The notes: generated by a model from the sequence alone, not told the origin. A stretch of 64,000 bases of DNA from Streptomyces sp. DvalAA-43 (GCF_900091725.1 NZ_FMBW01000030.1:1-64000); one strand, 5' to 3'. Shown: positions 8,539 to 18,201, numbered from the stretch's first letter. Program-made: numbers and translations.

Positions 8539-10338
8539 GTGGATGCGCAAAGCCGTGGGCGGGCGGACGGAATCGACCCCGCAGACCAGTGGGTCCTCAA
8601 CCCGCACACCGGTGATTACGAACTGCGACTGAATCATTCCGGAGGGGATTCGGACACCCCTTCCCGTACTTCCGGCGCGCGTGTTCCGCATAGTCGGGAG
8701 CCGGTCCGGGACAGTGGCGGCGGACGCAGAGGCACCACCCGCGACGGCAGGGGCGACCGCCGTGATCCGGCCCGCGACGACCAGGATTCCCCGTCGAAGC
8801 GCGAGGTGCCCGGTCAGCGCAGCCGCCGTTCGGCCAACGGCACGCGTGGCCAGGAGAGTTCCGGCCCGGCGGGCCGCCGCAGCCGCAAGGCCCCGAAGGC
8901 CCGGCGCAAGAAGGCCCTGATGTGGACGGGCGGTGTGACGGCCTTCGTCCTGGTCGGCCTCTCGGTGGGCGGCTACGCGCTCTACCAGCACTTCAACGGC
9001 AACCTGAACACGGTCGACGTGGGCGGGGCCGGCAACAAGAACGTCTTCGACAACGACGCCCCGATCAACATCCTGATCATCGGTACCGACAAGCGCACCG
9101 GCAAGGGCAACGAGGGCTACGGCGACAAGGGCAGTGTGGGCCACGCCGACACCAACATCCTCTTCCACGTCTCCGAGGACCGCACCAACGCGACGGCGCT
9201 GAGCATCCCCCGCGACCTGATCACCGACATCCCGGACTGCGAAGTCAAGCAGCCGGACGGCTCGGAGAAGGTCGTCCCGGGCACGCAGAACGTCCGCTTC
9301 AACCAGAGCCTCGGCCAGGAGGGCCGTAACGCCGGCTGCACCATGGAGACGGTCAGGGAGATCACCGGCCTGAAGGTCGACCACTTCATGATGGTCGACT
9401 TCAACGCGGTGAAGGAGCTGTCCACCGCGGTCGGCGGGGTCGAGATCTGCCTGGCCAAGCCGGTCAAGGACCCGGACTCGCACCTGAACCTGCCGGCCGG
9501 TGAGCACCGGATCCAGGGCGAGGACGCCCTGGCGTTCGTACGGACCCGGCACAGCTTCGGCAACCATGGCGACCTGGACCGGATCAAGGTCCAGCAGCAG
9601 TTCATCGCCTCGATGATCCGGCAGATGCAGTCCGACTCCACCCTGACCAGCCCGACCAAGCTCTACAAGCTGGCGGACGCGGCGACCAGGGCACTCACCG
9701 TCGACACCGGCATCGGCACGGGGACGAAGCTGGCCTCGCTGGCCCAGGAGCTCAGCAAGGTCAACACCAAGAACATCACCTTCACCACGGTGCCGGTGCT
9801 CGACAACCCGGCCGAGAAGACACCGGTCACCGTCGTGCTGAACCCGCCCAAGTCCGACGCGCTCTTCGCCATGATGCGCGACGACACCTCGCTGACCGAG
9901 GTGAAGTCGAAGAAGAAGGCCGCGAAGGGCAAGCAGGACGCCCTCCTCAAGGGCCCCAAGGCCGCCGCGGGCGATGTCCGCGTCGATGTGTACAACGGCG
10001 GCAAGGTCCCGGGAGCCGCACAGGCGACGGTCACCTGGCTGCAGAACGAGCAGGGCGTACTCAAGTCCACCAACAAGGCCAACGCCCCGGCGAAGGCCGC
10101 GAAGACGACGCTGGAGTACGCGCCGAACCAGGCGGACCAGGCCCGCGCGCTGGCCGCCATGATGGGCCTGCCCGGCTCGGCCATGAAGAAGGGCACCGAG
10201 GACGCCGAAGGGCTCCAGGCGATGGTCCTGACCCTGGGGGACGACTTCAAGGGCGCGGGCACTCCCATCACCGGGCCGGCCAAGGTGCCGGCCGACATCC
10301 AGCAAGCAAACGCCGACAAGGCAGAGTGCGCCAAGTGA
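8539..10338 (+). CDS. LCP family protein with LytR_C domain
   Basis: This 599-residue protein has a long basic cytoplasmic region (about 1-120, rich in Arg, Ser and Gly, starting near DPADQWVLNPHTGDYELRL). One membrane helix (about 130-150) and the LCP domain follow (NILIIGTDKRTG, HADTNILFHV, SIPRDLITDIP). A C-terminal LytR_C domain begins near VRVDVYNGGKVPGAAQATV. The GTG at 8539 has GGAGGA 11 bases upstream; reading further upstream gives only arginine-rich filler. The next LCP gene starts 49 bases after its stop, so the two are probably cotranscribed. The disordered basic tail could be a phosphorylation or partner-binding platform, which is inference. Confidence 0.92.
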   Translation: MDAQSRGRADGIDPADQWVLNPHTGDYELRLNHSGGDSDTPSRTSGARVPHSREPVRDSGGGRRGTTRDGRGDRRDPARDDQDSPSKREVPGQRSRRSANGTRGQESSGPAGRRSRKAPKARRKKALMWTGGVTAFVLVGLSVGGYALYQHFNGNLNTVDVGGAGNKNVFDNDAPINILIIGTDKRTGKGNEGYGDKGSVGHADTNILFHVSEDRTNATALSIPRDLITDIPDCEVKQPDGSEKVVPGTQNVRFNQSLGQEGRNAGCTMETVREITGLKVDHFMMVDFNAVKELSTAVGGVEICLAKPVKDPDSHLNLPAGEHRIQGEDALAFVRTRHSFGNHGDLDRIKVQQQFIASMIRQMQSDSTLTSPTKLYKLADAATRALTVDTGIGTGTKLASLAQELSKVNTKNITFTTVPVLDNPAEKTPVTVVLNPPKSDALFAMMRDDTSLTEVKSKKKAAKGKQDALLKGPKAAAGDVRVDVYNGGKVPGAAQATVTWLQNEQGVLKSTNKANAPAKAAKTTLEYAPNQADQARALAAMMGLPGSAMKKGTEDAEGLQAMVLTLGDDFKGAGTPITGPAKVPADIQQANADKAECAK

Positions 10339-10387
10339 CACCGGGTCACCGCGCTTACCCACGAGTCTGAGCAGCAGGGGGGACCTG

Positions 10388-12061
10388 GTGGCACGAAGTG
10401 GTACATCCGGGGAGGGGACGCGACCACGCGTCCGGCATGCCGGCCAACTCGGCTGGGACGACGGGCTGTACGAGGAGGGGCCGGAGAGCGGCACGGACTC
10501 CGGCACCGGGGAGCGGCAGGCCGCTTCCGGGGAGAGCGGTCACCGGCGCGGTGGCTCGAAGCGGCGCGGCAAGAAGGGCAAACGCCGGGTGCTGCGCTGG
10601 AGCGCGTCGGTTCTCGCGCTGCTCATAATCGGCGGCGCGGGGGCCGGATACCTCTACTACGAACACCTCAACAGCAACATCAAGAAGGCCGATCTGACCC
10701 TCGGCGACAAGAAGATGGCCGACCACAAGGCCAACGCCGCCGGTCAGACGCCGTTGAACATCCTGCTCCTCGGTTCGGACGCACGGGACAACGCGGAGAA
10801 CCAGAAGCTCGGCGGGGCGAAGGACACCTTCGGGGCACCGCCCCTGGCCGACGTACAGATGCTGCTCCACGTCTCCGCGGACCGCAGCAACATGTCGGTG
10901 ATCAGCATGCCGCGCGACACCATGCTGAAGATCCCGAAGTGCACCGATCCGAAGACGAAGCGCGTCTACCCCGCGTCCGTCGGTCTGGAGATGACCAACG
11001 AGACGCTCGGCCGCGGCGGTCCGGGATGCTCCGTGGCCACCTGGTACGAGCTCACCGGCATCACCATCGACCACTTCATGATGATCGACTTCTCCGGTGT
11101 GGTCTCGATGGCCGACGCGATCGGCGGCGTCCCGGTCTGCGTGAAGAACAACGTCTACTCGCGCGACAGCAAGGGCCACGGCTCCGGGCTGAAGCTGAAG
11201 AAGGGCACCACGAAGATCAAGGGCAAGCAGGCCCTCCAGTGGCTGCGCACCCGCTACGGCTTCGAGGACGGCACCGACCTCGGCCGTACCCACGCCCAGC
11301 ACATGTACATGAACTCGATGGTCCGTGAACTGCGCAAGGGCACCAAGCTCACCGACCCGGGCAAGCTGACCGACCTCGCCGAGGCGGTGATCAACGCGCT
11401 CACCGTCGACAAGTCCATCGACACGGTCAAGGATCTCTACGACCTCGCGGAAGACCTCAAGCGGGTGCCGACCAAGCGCATCACCATGACGACGATGCCG
11501 AACGTCTACGGGACGGGCACCCTGAAGGAGCGGGTGCTCCCGAAGCCCGGCGACGCCGACCAGCTCTTCCAGATGGTCCGCGACGACATCCCGCTCGACG
11601 GCAAGGCGTCCAAGCGCAAGAAGCCGGCCGCCGCCAAGGAGCCCACGGCGTCCCCGGCCGAGATCCCGGTGACCGTCCGCAACGGCACGCGTACCGAAAC
11701 CGACTACCCGGTCAAGGGCCGCGCCTCGGCGGTCCAGACGCTGCTGGCCGGAAAGGGCTTCACCCGGGCCACGATCGACGCGCAGAGCGCCGAGGCCGCG
11801 AAGCGGACCGGGATCCTCTTCCCCACCGTGGACATGGAGGGCAACGCCCAGGCGGTCGCCAAGGCGCTCGGCATCCCGCTGACAGCGGTGAAGAAGTCGG
11901 CCGACGTCTCGGGCATCACACTGACCGTGGGGGCCGACTGGCGCGAGGACGGGCCGTACCACGCGGCCTCCGCCGAGGAGAAGACCCCGGACAGCGCACG
12001 GGCGCTCAACGGCGACGACGATTCGGCCTGCATGGACATCCAGCCGGGCTTCACCTGGTAG
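10388..12061 (+). CDS. LCP family protein with LytR_C domain
   Basis: This 557-residue protein is built like its upstream neighbour: a basic cytoplasmic N-terminus (to about 70), a membrane helix (about 72-95), an LCP domain (NILLLGSDARDN, PLADVQMLLHVSADRSN, SMPRDTMLKIP) and a C-terminal LytR_C domain starting near IPVTVRNGTRTETDYP. The GTG at 10388 follows a GGGGGACC purine run. A strong hairpin just after the stop ends the unit. The two adjacent copies differ in the loop lengths of the LCP domain, so they are old paralogs rather than a recent duplication. Its role is attachment of a cell-wall glycopolymer. Confidence 0.92.
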   Translation: MARSGTSGEGTRPRVRHAGQLGWDDGLYEEGPESGTDSGTGERQAASGESGHRRGGSKRRGKKGKRRVLRWSASVLALLIIGGAGAGYLYYEHLNSNIKKADLTLGDKKMADHKANAAGQTPLNILLLGSDARDNAENQKLGGAKDTFGAPPLADVQMLLHVSADRSNMSVISMPRDTMLKIPKCTDPKTKRVYPASVGLEMTNETLGRGGPGCSVATWYELTGITIDHFMMIDFSGVVSMADAIGGVPVCVKNNVYSRDSKGHGSGLKLKKGTTKIKGKQALQWLRTRYGFEDGTDLGRTHAQHMYMNSMVRELRKGTKLTDPGKLTDLAEAVINALTVDKSIDTVKDLYDLAEDLKRVPTKRITMTTMPNVYGTGTLKERVLPKPGDADQLFQMVRDDIPLDGKASKRKKPAAAKEPTASPAEIPVTVRNGTRTETDYPVKGRASAVQTLLAGKGFTRATIDAQSAEAAKRTGILFPTVDMEGNAQAVAKALGIPLTAVKKSADVSGITLTVGADWREDGPYHAASAEEKTPDSARALNGDDDSACMDIQPGFTW

Positions 12062-12082
12062 CGCCGCACCGGCACAGCACAC

Positions 12083-12120
12083 CGCAGGGGGCCCTCCGGC
12101 ACATCGGAAGGCCCCCTGCG
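12083..12120. terminator. Bidirectional hairpin terminator between LCP and glycosyltransferase genes
   Basis: Two 16-base arms (12083-12098 and 12105-12120) pair with one mismatch around a 6-base loop. It lies in the 73-base gap between convergent genes and lacks a long T run, as is common in Streptomyces. Confidence 0.8.
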
Positions 12121-12134
12121 ATGTCGTCGGCGCG

Positions 12135-13148
12135 CTACGCGGTGACGGCCGGGCGGCGGCTGGCGATGACCTTCCTCGCCAGCGAGCGCGGGCTGGTCAG
12201 GAAGCCGTACCCCCACGACATGTGCATGGTCGCGAGGGCCACCGGGATCTGCGCCCGCGCCTTCAGCGACAGGCCCTTGCCCGCCGGTACGGACCCGGCG
12301 ACGATCGCCGCGACGTACCCGGCGGGGACGACGAACGCCCACGGGGTGACGGCCGCGCCGACCACGATGCCCGCCGCGATCGCGCAGACGGCGGTGGGCG
12401 GCGCCAGGTAGCGCAGGTTGATGGAGCCGGAGTGGTAGCGGGCGACGACATGCCGCCAGCGGCCGTAGTCCTTGTACTGCTTGGCAAGGGCCCGCACGGA
12501 GGGGCGCGGCCGGTACTGCACCTTCAGTTCGGGCGAGAACCAGATCAGGCCGCCGGCCTCGCGGATGCGGAAGTTCAGCTCCCAGTCCTGGGCCCGGATG
12601 AACTCCACGTTGTAGCCGTCCGCCTTCTCCAGCGCCTCGCGGCGGAAGACGCCGAGGTAGACGGTCTCCGCCGGGCCGGCCTGGCCGCCGGTGTGGAAGG
12701 CCGCGTTGCCGACGCCGATCTTCGACGTCATGGCCGCGGCGACGGCGTCCTCCCAGGCGTTCTCGCCCTCGGCGTGCATGATGCCGCCCACGTTCTGCGC
12801 GCCGGTCTCCTCCAGGAGGCGGACGGCGGTCGCGATGTAGTTCGGCGAGAGCATGCCGTGGCCGTCGACCCGCACCACTATCGGGTGGCGGGAGGCCTTG
12901 ATCGCGGCGTTGAGGGCGGCCGGGGTGCGGCCGGTCGGGTTCGGGACGGTGTGGACCCGGGGGTCCTCGCGCACCAGCTCCGCGGCGATCTCGTCCGTAC
13001 GGTCCGTGGAGGGGCCCAGCGCGATGACCACCTCCATCTCCCCTGCGTACTCCTGCTCCAGGATGTGCCGTACGGAGTTCCTGAGGTGACGCTCCTCATT
13101 GAGCACCGGCATGATCACGGAGACGGCGGGATGCTGCGCGGCAGACAT
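12135..13148 (-). CDS. Family 2 glycosyltransferase, membrane-associated
   Basis: This 337-residue protein is a GT-A fold glycosyltransferase. It opens with VSVIMPVLNEERHLRNSV, has the donor-metal region VVRVDGHGMLS, and later the acceptor-side RAQDWELNFRIREAGG (ED/QDWE type). Two or three C-terminal hydrophobic segments (about 255-310) suggest membrane attachment. It is similar to ExoA/succinoglycan-type transferases. The ATG at 13148 is chosen because homology begins within ten residues. It lies inside the LCP gene block and is divergent from the next LCP gene, which fits synthesis of the polymer that LCP proteins attach; the sugar is unknown. Confidence 0.88.
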   Translation of the reverse strand: MSAAQHPAVSVIMPVLNEERHLRNSVRHILEQEYAGEMEVVIALGPSTDRTDEIAAELVREDPRVHTVPNPTGRTPAALNAAIKASRHPIVVRVDGHGMLSPNYIATAVRLLEETGAQNVGGIMHAEGENAWEDAVAAAMTSKIGVGNAAFHTGGQAGPAETVYLGVFRREALEKADGYNVEFIRAQDWELNFRIREAGGLIWFSPELKVQYRPRPSVRALAKQYKDYGRWRHVVARYHSGSINLRYLAPPTAVCAIAAGIVVGAAVTPWAFVVPAGYVAAIVAGSVPAGKGLSLKARAQIPVALATMHMSWGYGFLTSPRSLARKVIASRRPAVTA

Positions 13149-13329
13149 GGTGGTCCTCGGGTGGTCCTCGGGGGCGCCGGGGGTTTCGTACCCCACCAGG
13201 CGGCGGTATTCGGCCGCCACGTTACCGCGAATGGGGGATACCGGCGCGCCCCGCCGGAGCACACACCGGGCCGTTGATCATATGGACCTACTGTGCGAAC
13301 GGTCCCCCTCGCACCGTGGAGGTCCCCCA

Positions 13330-14850
13330 GTGCCCACACCGCACCGCTCCCCCAGTCCGTCCCGTTCCCGCGCGGTTCCGCCGCAGCGCAGGTCCAGAAA
13401 GCAGGACGAGCGACCACGCTGGGGCATGCGGATGGTGACCGGCTTCTCCGTGCTGGTGCTGGGCGCCGGCGGGATCGGTCACGCGATGGTGACCGGTCTG
13501 GAGACCGGGATCGACCGGATCGACCCGTTCAAGGACATGAAGAACCGGCCGCCCGCGGGCACCGGCACGAATCTGCTGCTCGTGGGCACCGACGCCCGCG
13601 ACCGGATCACCGCCGAGGAGAAGAGGAAGTACCGGCTGGGCGGCGCCCCCTGCCACTGCACCGACACGGTCATGCTGGTGCATCTGTCGGCGGACAAGAA
13701 GCGCGCGAGCGTCGTCTCGCTGCCCCGCGACAGCTACGCCGAGGTCCCCGAGCACCGGGACGGGACCACCGGCAAGGAGCGCCCCGCGCACCCGTCGAAG
13801 CTGAACGCGGCCTATGCCGAGGGCGGGCCGAATCTGACCGTACGGACCGTCGAGCACATGACGGGCGTCAAGGTCGACCACTATCTGGAGGTCGACTTCA
13901 CCAGCTTCATGAAGACGGTGGACGCCCTGGGCGGGGTGAAGATCTGCACGACCCGGCCGATGAAGGACGCGTACACCGGCCTCGACCTCGCCGCGGGCTC
14001 CCATGAGCTGAACGGCGGGCAGGCCCTCCAGTACGTACGCTCCCGGCACATCGACGGGGCCGCCGACCTGGGACGGATGCAGCGCCAGCAGAAGTTCCTC
14101 GCCTCGCTGATCGCGCAGGCGACCAGCAGCGGGGTGCTGCTGAACCCGGTGAAGTTCCGGGACGTCACCGCGACGATGCTCGGCTCGGTCCGGGCCGACC
14201 AGGGGTTCGGTACGGAGCAGATGCTGGAGCTCGGCCAGGCGATGCGCGGCTTCTCCCCCGCCTCGTCCGAGTTCGCCTCCGTGCCGATGGGGAACGTCTC
14301 CTACCAGGTCAAGGGCATCGGCACGACCGTCACCTGGGACAAGGCCAAGTCGAAGAAGCTCTTCCAGGCACTGCGCGAGGACAAGCCGCTCGCCCCCGTA
14401 CGGCCCGCGCGGCCGAAGGCGGTGCAGGTCGACGTCGCCCCCCGGGAGATCCGGGTCCAGGTCTACAACGGGACGCCGAAGGACGGGCTCGGCAGGACGG
14501 TCGACGACGCGCTGCGCGCCACCGGCTTCGACACCACGCGCACCCCGCTCAACAGGGAGCCGCACACGAACAGGGAGCAGAACGCGGACGACGAGCAGAA
14601 CGTGGACGCCGAGCGCGAGCCGTACGGGCTGAAGCGCACCCTGGTCACCTACGACCCGCGCTGGGACCAGTCCGCGAAGTCGCTGGCCGCAGCGCTGCCC
14701 GGGGCCGAGCTGCGGGCGGTGCGGGGGCAGGGCGCCACGATGCGGGTGACGGCGGGCGCCGACTTCGACAAGGTGCAGCGGGTGCGGGCCGAGGAGAAGA
14801 ACAACGGCGAGTACGGCGCGGTCACGGGCGACGAGGTGGCCTGCCCGTGA
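13330..14850 (+). CDS. LCP family protein with LytR_C domain
   Basis: This 506-residue protein has a short basic N-terminus, one membrane helix (about 35-55, MVTGFSVLVLGAGGIGHAMV), an LCP domain (NLLLVGTDARD, CTDTVMLVHLSADKK, SLPRDSYAEVP) and a C-terminal LytR_C domain starting near IRVQVYNGTPKDGLG. GTG 13330 has GGAGGT eight bases upstream. Within the C-terminal domain an asparagine/glutamate-rich insert (TNREQNADDEQNVDAERE) interrupts the fold and looks like a recent expansion. It is divergent from the glycosyltransferase gene and shares its ~180-base promoter region. Confidence 0.92.
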   Translation: MPTPHRSPSPSRSRAVPPQRRSRKQDERPRWGMRMVTGFSVLVLGAGGIGHAMVTGLETGIDRIDPFKDMKNRPPAGTGTNLLLVGTDARDRITAEEKRKYRLGGAPCHCTDTVMLVHLSADKKRASVVSLPRDSYAEVPEHRDGTTGKERPAHPSKLNAAYAEGGPNLTVRTVEHMTGVKVDHYLEVDFTSFMKTVDALGGVKICTTRPMKDAYTGLDLAAGSHELNGGQALQYVRSRHIDGAADLGRMQRQQKFLASLIAQATSSGVLLNPVKFRDVTATMLGSVRADQGFGTEQMLELGQAMRGFSPASSEFASVPMGNVSYQVKGIGTTVTWDKAKSKKLFQALREDKPLAPVRPARPKAVQVDVAPREIRVQVYNGTPKDGLGRTVDDALRATGFDTTRTPLNREPHTNREQNADDEQNVDAEREPYGLKRTLVTYDPRWDQSAKSLAAALPGAELRAVRGQGATMRVTAGADFDKVQRVRAEEKNNGEYGAVTGDEVACP

Positions 14851-14940
14851 CCACGGGTCTGCCGACGGACCGACCTGCCCGTGCCCGCAAGGCCTGCCGA
14901 CGGGCCGATGTGTCCACGCCCACGAGGCCGGTCGGCGCTC

Positions 14941-15489
14941 TCAGTCCTCGATGCCGTCCGCCGCGCGCTTCTCGCGCAGCTCCTTGATCGCGCGGCGGCG
15001 GGCGAGGCGGTGGGTGCGCCGGATCTGCGCCTCCTGGTAGCGCCGCTTGTCGCGCTCCGTCTCCGGGATCACCTGCGGTACGGGGCGCGGCCTGCCGTCC
15101 GCGTCGACCGCGGCGAACACCAGGTAGGCGCTGCCGACCTGCTGGGCGGGGGTCGATTCGTTCCACCGCTCGGCCATGACCCGGACGCCGACCTCCATCG
15201 AGGAGCGGCCGGTCCAGTTCACCTGGGCGCGGACGTGCACGAGGTCGCCGACGCGGACCGGCTCCAGGAAGACCATCTCGTCCATCGAGGCCGTCACGGC
15301 GGGTCCGCCGGAGTGCCGGCCGGCCACGGCGCCCGCCGCGTCGTCGACCAGTTTCATGATCACGCCACCGTGCACCGTACCCAGCAGATTGGTGTCGCTG
15401 CCGGTCATGATGTGGCTGAGGGTGGTCCGGGAAGCGGCGGTCGGCTTGCCCGGAATGTCGCCCTCCGGGCGTGGGGCCTGATCTGTCAT
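14941..15489 (-). CDS. Hotdog-fold acyl-CoA thioesterase
   Basis: This 182-residue protein belongs to the YciA/BFIT-type acyl-CoA hydrolases. The hotdog core is clear: LSHIMTGSDTNLLGTVHGGVIMKLVDDAAG with the usual GTVHGG turn and catalytic Asp region, then a strand pair ending VTASMDEMVFLEPVRVGDLVHV. The C-terminal ~50 residues are a charged helix-rich tail (RDKRRYQEAQIRRTHRLARRR). It should hydrolyse acyl-CoA in the cytoplasm; chain length cannot be told. The ATG at 15489 is preferred over an ATG three codons upstream. It converges with an LCP gene on one side and is divergent from another. Confidence 0.88.
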   Translation of the reverse strand: MTDQAPRPEGDIPGKPTAASRTTLSHIMTGSDTNLLGTVHGGVIMKLVDDAAGAVAGRHSGGPAVTASMDEMVFLEPVRVGDLVHVRAQVNWTGRSSMEVGVRVMAERWNESTPAQQVGSAYLVFAAVDADGRPRPVPQVIPETERDKRRYQEAQIRRTHRLARRRAIKELREKRAADGIED

Positions 15490-15608
15490 ACCGTCCACCT
15501 TATGCGGGGGCTCTCACCCGGCCGCATTGCATCAGCTTCGCAACAGCCCTGATGCGATTTCCCGCACCCCCTGTAATACCAGTACACCTGGCCTGCACAC
15601 TGGACCGC

Positions 15609-16913
15609 ATGAACGATTGGCCCGAGGGATGGTCCGACGACAACCGCGGCGGTAACCGCTACGGGCAGGGCAGCGCCGGCGAGCGGCCCGAGGGCGCCCG
15701 CGTGATGCCGCACGTCCAGCGCCCTCCCGCCCCGCCGCGGCAGCGCCCCGCTCCGCCCCGGCAGCGCCAGGCGCAGTCGCAGCAGCACTCCGGCGGCTAC
15801 GACGACGGCGCGGGGTACGACAGCGGTTACAACACGGGTGAGGTCTACGGCGGCCAGGGGGGCGGCCGGGGCAACGGCCGCGGCGGCCAGGGCGGTGGCC
15901 AGGGCCCCGGCGGCTATGCGCAGGGGCGCTCGGCGCCCGACTGGCGCCGCCGGATCAAGATAGGCTCGCTGTCGCTGGTGATCGTGGTCCTCGCGGTCTC
16001 CATCGGCACGTACTTCTGGGCCGACTCCAAGCTCAAGCGCGAGGTGGACCTCTCCAAGGTCATCGAGCGGCCGGAGGGCGGCGACGGCACCAACTACCTG
16101 ATCGTCGGCTCCGACAGCCGCGAGGGCATGACGGCCGAGGACAAGAAGAAGCTCCACACCGGCTCCGCGGAAGGCAAGCGGACCGACTCGATGATGATCC
16201 TGCACGACGGCTCCAACGGGCCGACGCTGATCTCCCTGCCGCGTGACTCGAACGTCGAGATCCCCTCGTTCAAGGGCTCCGACTCCGGCAAGCTCTACCC
16301 CGGCCGCGGCCGCTTCACCAAGCTGAACGCCGCGTACGCCATGGACGGCCCCGAACTCCTCGTCCGCACCGTCGAGTTCAACACCGGCCTGCGCATCGAC
16401 CACTACTGCGAGATCGGCTTCGGCGGCTTCGCCAAGATCGTGGACGCGATCGGCGGCGTGGAGCTGGACATCCCCAAGGGCTTCAAGGACAAGAAGTCCG
16501 GCGCCGACTTCAAGGCGGGCAAGCAGACGCTGAACGGCGAACAGTCGCTGGCCTTCGTCCGCACCCGGTACGCCTTCGCCCAGGCGGACTTGGCCCGTAC
16601 GAAGAACCAGCAGAAGTTCCTCGCGGCGCTGGCGAGCCAGACGGCGACGGCGTCCACCATCCTCAACCCGTTCAAGCTGTACCCGACGATGGGGGCGGGC
16701 CTGGACACCCTGGTCGTGGACAAGGACATGTCGCTCTGGTCCCTGGGGCAGATGTTCTTCGCCATGAAGGACGTCACGGGCGGCGACGGCAAGTCGATGA
16801 ACATGCCGATCTCGGGTTTCTCGGGCGGCAATGTGGTCTGGGACAAGACCAAGGTCAAGCAGTTGGTGGAGCAGCTCAAGAACGACGAGAAGGTCACCGT
16901 CACCGAGAACTGA
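15609..16913 (+). CDS. LCP family protein with Gly/Gln-rich N-terminus
   Basis: This 434-residue protein has a cytoplasmic N-terminus of about 115 residues rich in Gly, Gln, Pro and Arg (PPAPPRQRPAPPRQRQ, then GGQGGGRGNGRGGQGGG), one membrane helix (about 120-138) and an LCP domain (NYLIVGSDSREG, RTDSMMILHDG, SLPRDSNVEIP). It lacks LytR_C. The ATG at 15609 begins the first sensible protein sequence. The disordered N-terminus is similar in style to that of the other LCP proteins here but not in sequence. A strong UUCG-loop hairpin ends the gene. It is the fifth LCP gene in the block. Confidence 0.92.
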   Translation: MNDWPEGWSDDNRGGNRYGQGSAGERPEGARVMPHVQRPPAPPRQRPAPPRQRQAQSQQHSGGYDDGAGYDSGYNTGEVYGGQGGGRGNGRGGQGGGQGPGGYAQGRSAPDWRRRIKIGSLSLVIVVLAVSIGTYFWADSKLKREVDLSKVIERPEGGDGTNYLIVGSDSREGMTAEDKKKLHTGSAEGKRTDSMMILHDGSNGPTLISLPRDSNVEIPSFKGSDSGKLYPGRGRFTKLNAAYAMDGPELLVRTVEFNTGLRIDHYCEIGFGGFAKIVDAIGGVELDIPKGFKDKKSGADFKAGKQTLNGEQSLAFVRTRYAFAQADLARTKNQQKFLAALASQTATASTILNPFKLYPTMGAGLDTLVVDKDMSLWSLGQMFFAMKDVTGGDGKSMNMPISGFSGGNVVWDKTKVKQLVEQLKNDEKVTVTEN

Positions 16914-16934
16914 CGACTGGCACAGAGCCCGGAG

Positions 16935-16970
16935 AACGGGGCCCGGACGGTTCGCCGTCCGGGCCCCGTT
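16935..16970. terminator. Strong hairpin terminator with UUCG loop after LCP gene
   Basis: Sixteen-base perfect arms at 16935-16950 and 16955-16970 enclose TTCG. It lies 22 bases after the LCP stop and before the stop of the convergent gene, so it can serve both. Confidence 0.88.
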
Positions 16971-17029
16971 CCCGTTCCTGGTCCCGTTCCGCGCCGGATT
17001 CCGCCACCGCCGCTATCCGCTGCAGTCGA

Positions 17030-18040
17030 CTATTCGCTGCGGTCGACGTTTCCCCACTCGTCCATCGTGGGGTGGATCTGCGTGGGGCCCTGGTCGTCGA
17101 CGTCCGAGCGACGCGGACCCTCCGGGCCGGCGGGACCGATGCGCATCATCCGTTCGATCCGGGCGATCTCGAAGCAACGCCCCCGTACCTTCAGCTCGTT
17201 GGGCCGCACGCGCCGCACGAACGAATCCGCGGCCCGCGCGTACACGGCGGCGTCCCGCTCGTCGACCTCCCCGGTCATCGGCAGGTACGTCTTCAGGTAG
17301 TGGACCAGTGAGCGCCGCGCGTCCTGCGGGGTGGGGTGCTGACTGGACGCCATCGACCAGGACTTCTCCTTGTGCTCCATCACCCGGAAGACGACCGGCA
17401 GCAGCACCAGGCCCGGATGGGTCCGCAACGCCCGCTGCGAATCCGCCAGTACGTCGGGCGGGAAGCGGTCCGAGGTGTACGAGACCGGCACCAGACCCAT
17501 CCGGTCCAGGCCCTCCGTCAGCCCCACCGCCGCCGCGTGGTCGACGACGAACCCCTTGGTGGTCGAGGGCGTGCACGGCAGGAGGTCCCAGCCCTCCGAG
17601 TCGACGTCCGTGGCCCTGGGCGGCTCCAGACGCCCCTGCCCGGTCCGGGCGAACTCGTCGGCGCGCACCACGCGGTAGCGCGTGTCACCGACGGTCAGCT
17701 CGTTCAGCGGCTCGGTCTCCAGCCGGGCCACCGCGTCCAGGAGGACGCGCCGCTCGCGGGGGTCGTCCGTCTCGTCCTTGGCCTTGAACCAGAGGTAGGA
17801 GTTCAGCTGGTCGCGGGCGTCCTGCGGATAGCCGGTGTCCATGTCGGTCAGCAGCCGCCACCGTGGCCGCTCGCCGCAGCGCTGCTCGGCGATGCCGAAG
17901 AGAGGCCCCCGGACCACGATCTTCCCGTACGTCCGGGACGCGACGAGCGCGTCCGCCTCGGTGACGAGGGAGACCGGGTCGTCCCGGTGCTGCACGTTGA
18001 TGACGAGGTGATCCGGTGGTGCCTGTTGGTGATCGGTCAT
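17030..18040 (-). CDS. DUF5954-like protein
   Basis: This 336-residue soluble protein has no signal peptide or membrane segment. It appears to contain two related halves: each has a PxDARxxLxxYL-type helix (GYPQDARDQLNSYLWF near 70-85 and PTPQDARRSLVHYLKTYL near 235-255) and a segment with ELTVGDTRYRVVRADEFAR or ELKVRGRCFEIARIERMMR. That internal duplication matches my recollection of the DUF5954 family of streptomycetes. Its function is unknown. The ATG at 18040 starts the conserved sequence. It converges with the LCP gene. Confidence 0.7.
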   Translation of the reverse strand: MTDHQQAPPDHLVINVQHRDDPVSLVTEADALVASRTYGKIVVRGPLFGIAEQRCGERPRWRLLTDMDTGYPQDARDQLNSYLWFKAKDETDDPRERRVLLDAVARLETEPLNELTVGDTRYRVVRADEFARTGQGRLEPPRATDVDSEGWDLLPCTPSTTKGFVVDHAAAVGLTEGLDRMGLVPVSYTSDRFPPDVLADSQRALRTHPGLVLLPVVFRVMEHKEKSWSMASSQHPTPQDARRSLVHYLKTYLPMTGEVDERDAAVYARAADSFVRRVRPNELKVRGRCFEIARIERMMRIGPAGPEGPRRSDVDDQGPTQIHPTMDEWGNVDRSE

Positions 18041-18124
18041 GTACCCAGTGTGCCGAGGCCGGGTGCGGAAGGTGGGCGGAATGCGGGAAGGAGGCCGGAA
18101 TGCGGAGTACGGGCCGACCGGCGC

Positions 18125-18188
18125 GGGGCGTTGTCGGCGGCGGCACCCTGCGGGACGCAAGGTACGGGGCGTTGTCGGTGGCGGCACC
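18125..18188. repeat. Direct repeat upstream of the SMI1-like gene
   Basis: A 23-base unit (ggggcgttgtcgg, then a C or T, then ggcggcacc) occurs at 18125-18147 and 18166-18188, 41 bases apart, just before the ATG at 18202. The unit lies in the divergent promoter region, so it may be a paired regulator site or a small duplication. Confidence 0.55.
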
Positions 18189-18201
18189 TACAGTCGCACG
18201 C

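Noticed and set aside
8269..10506. Long leftward open frame opposite two LCP genes
   Set aside because: Its composition is that of an antisense shadow in GC-rich DNA; the plus strand shows strong LCP motifs and proper codon bias.
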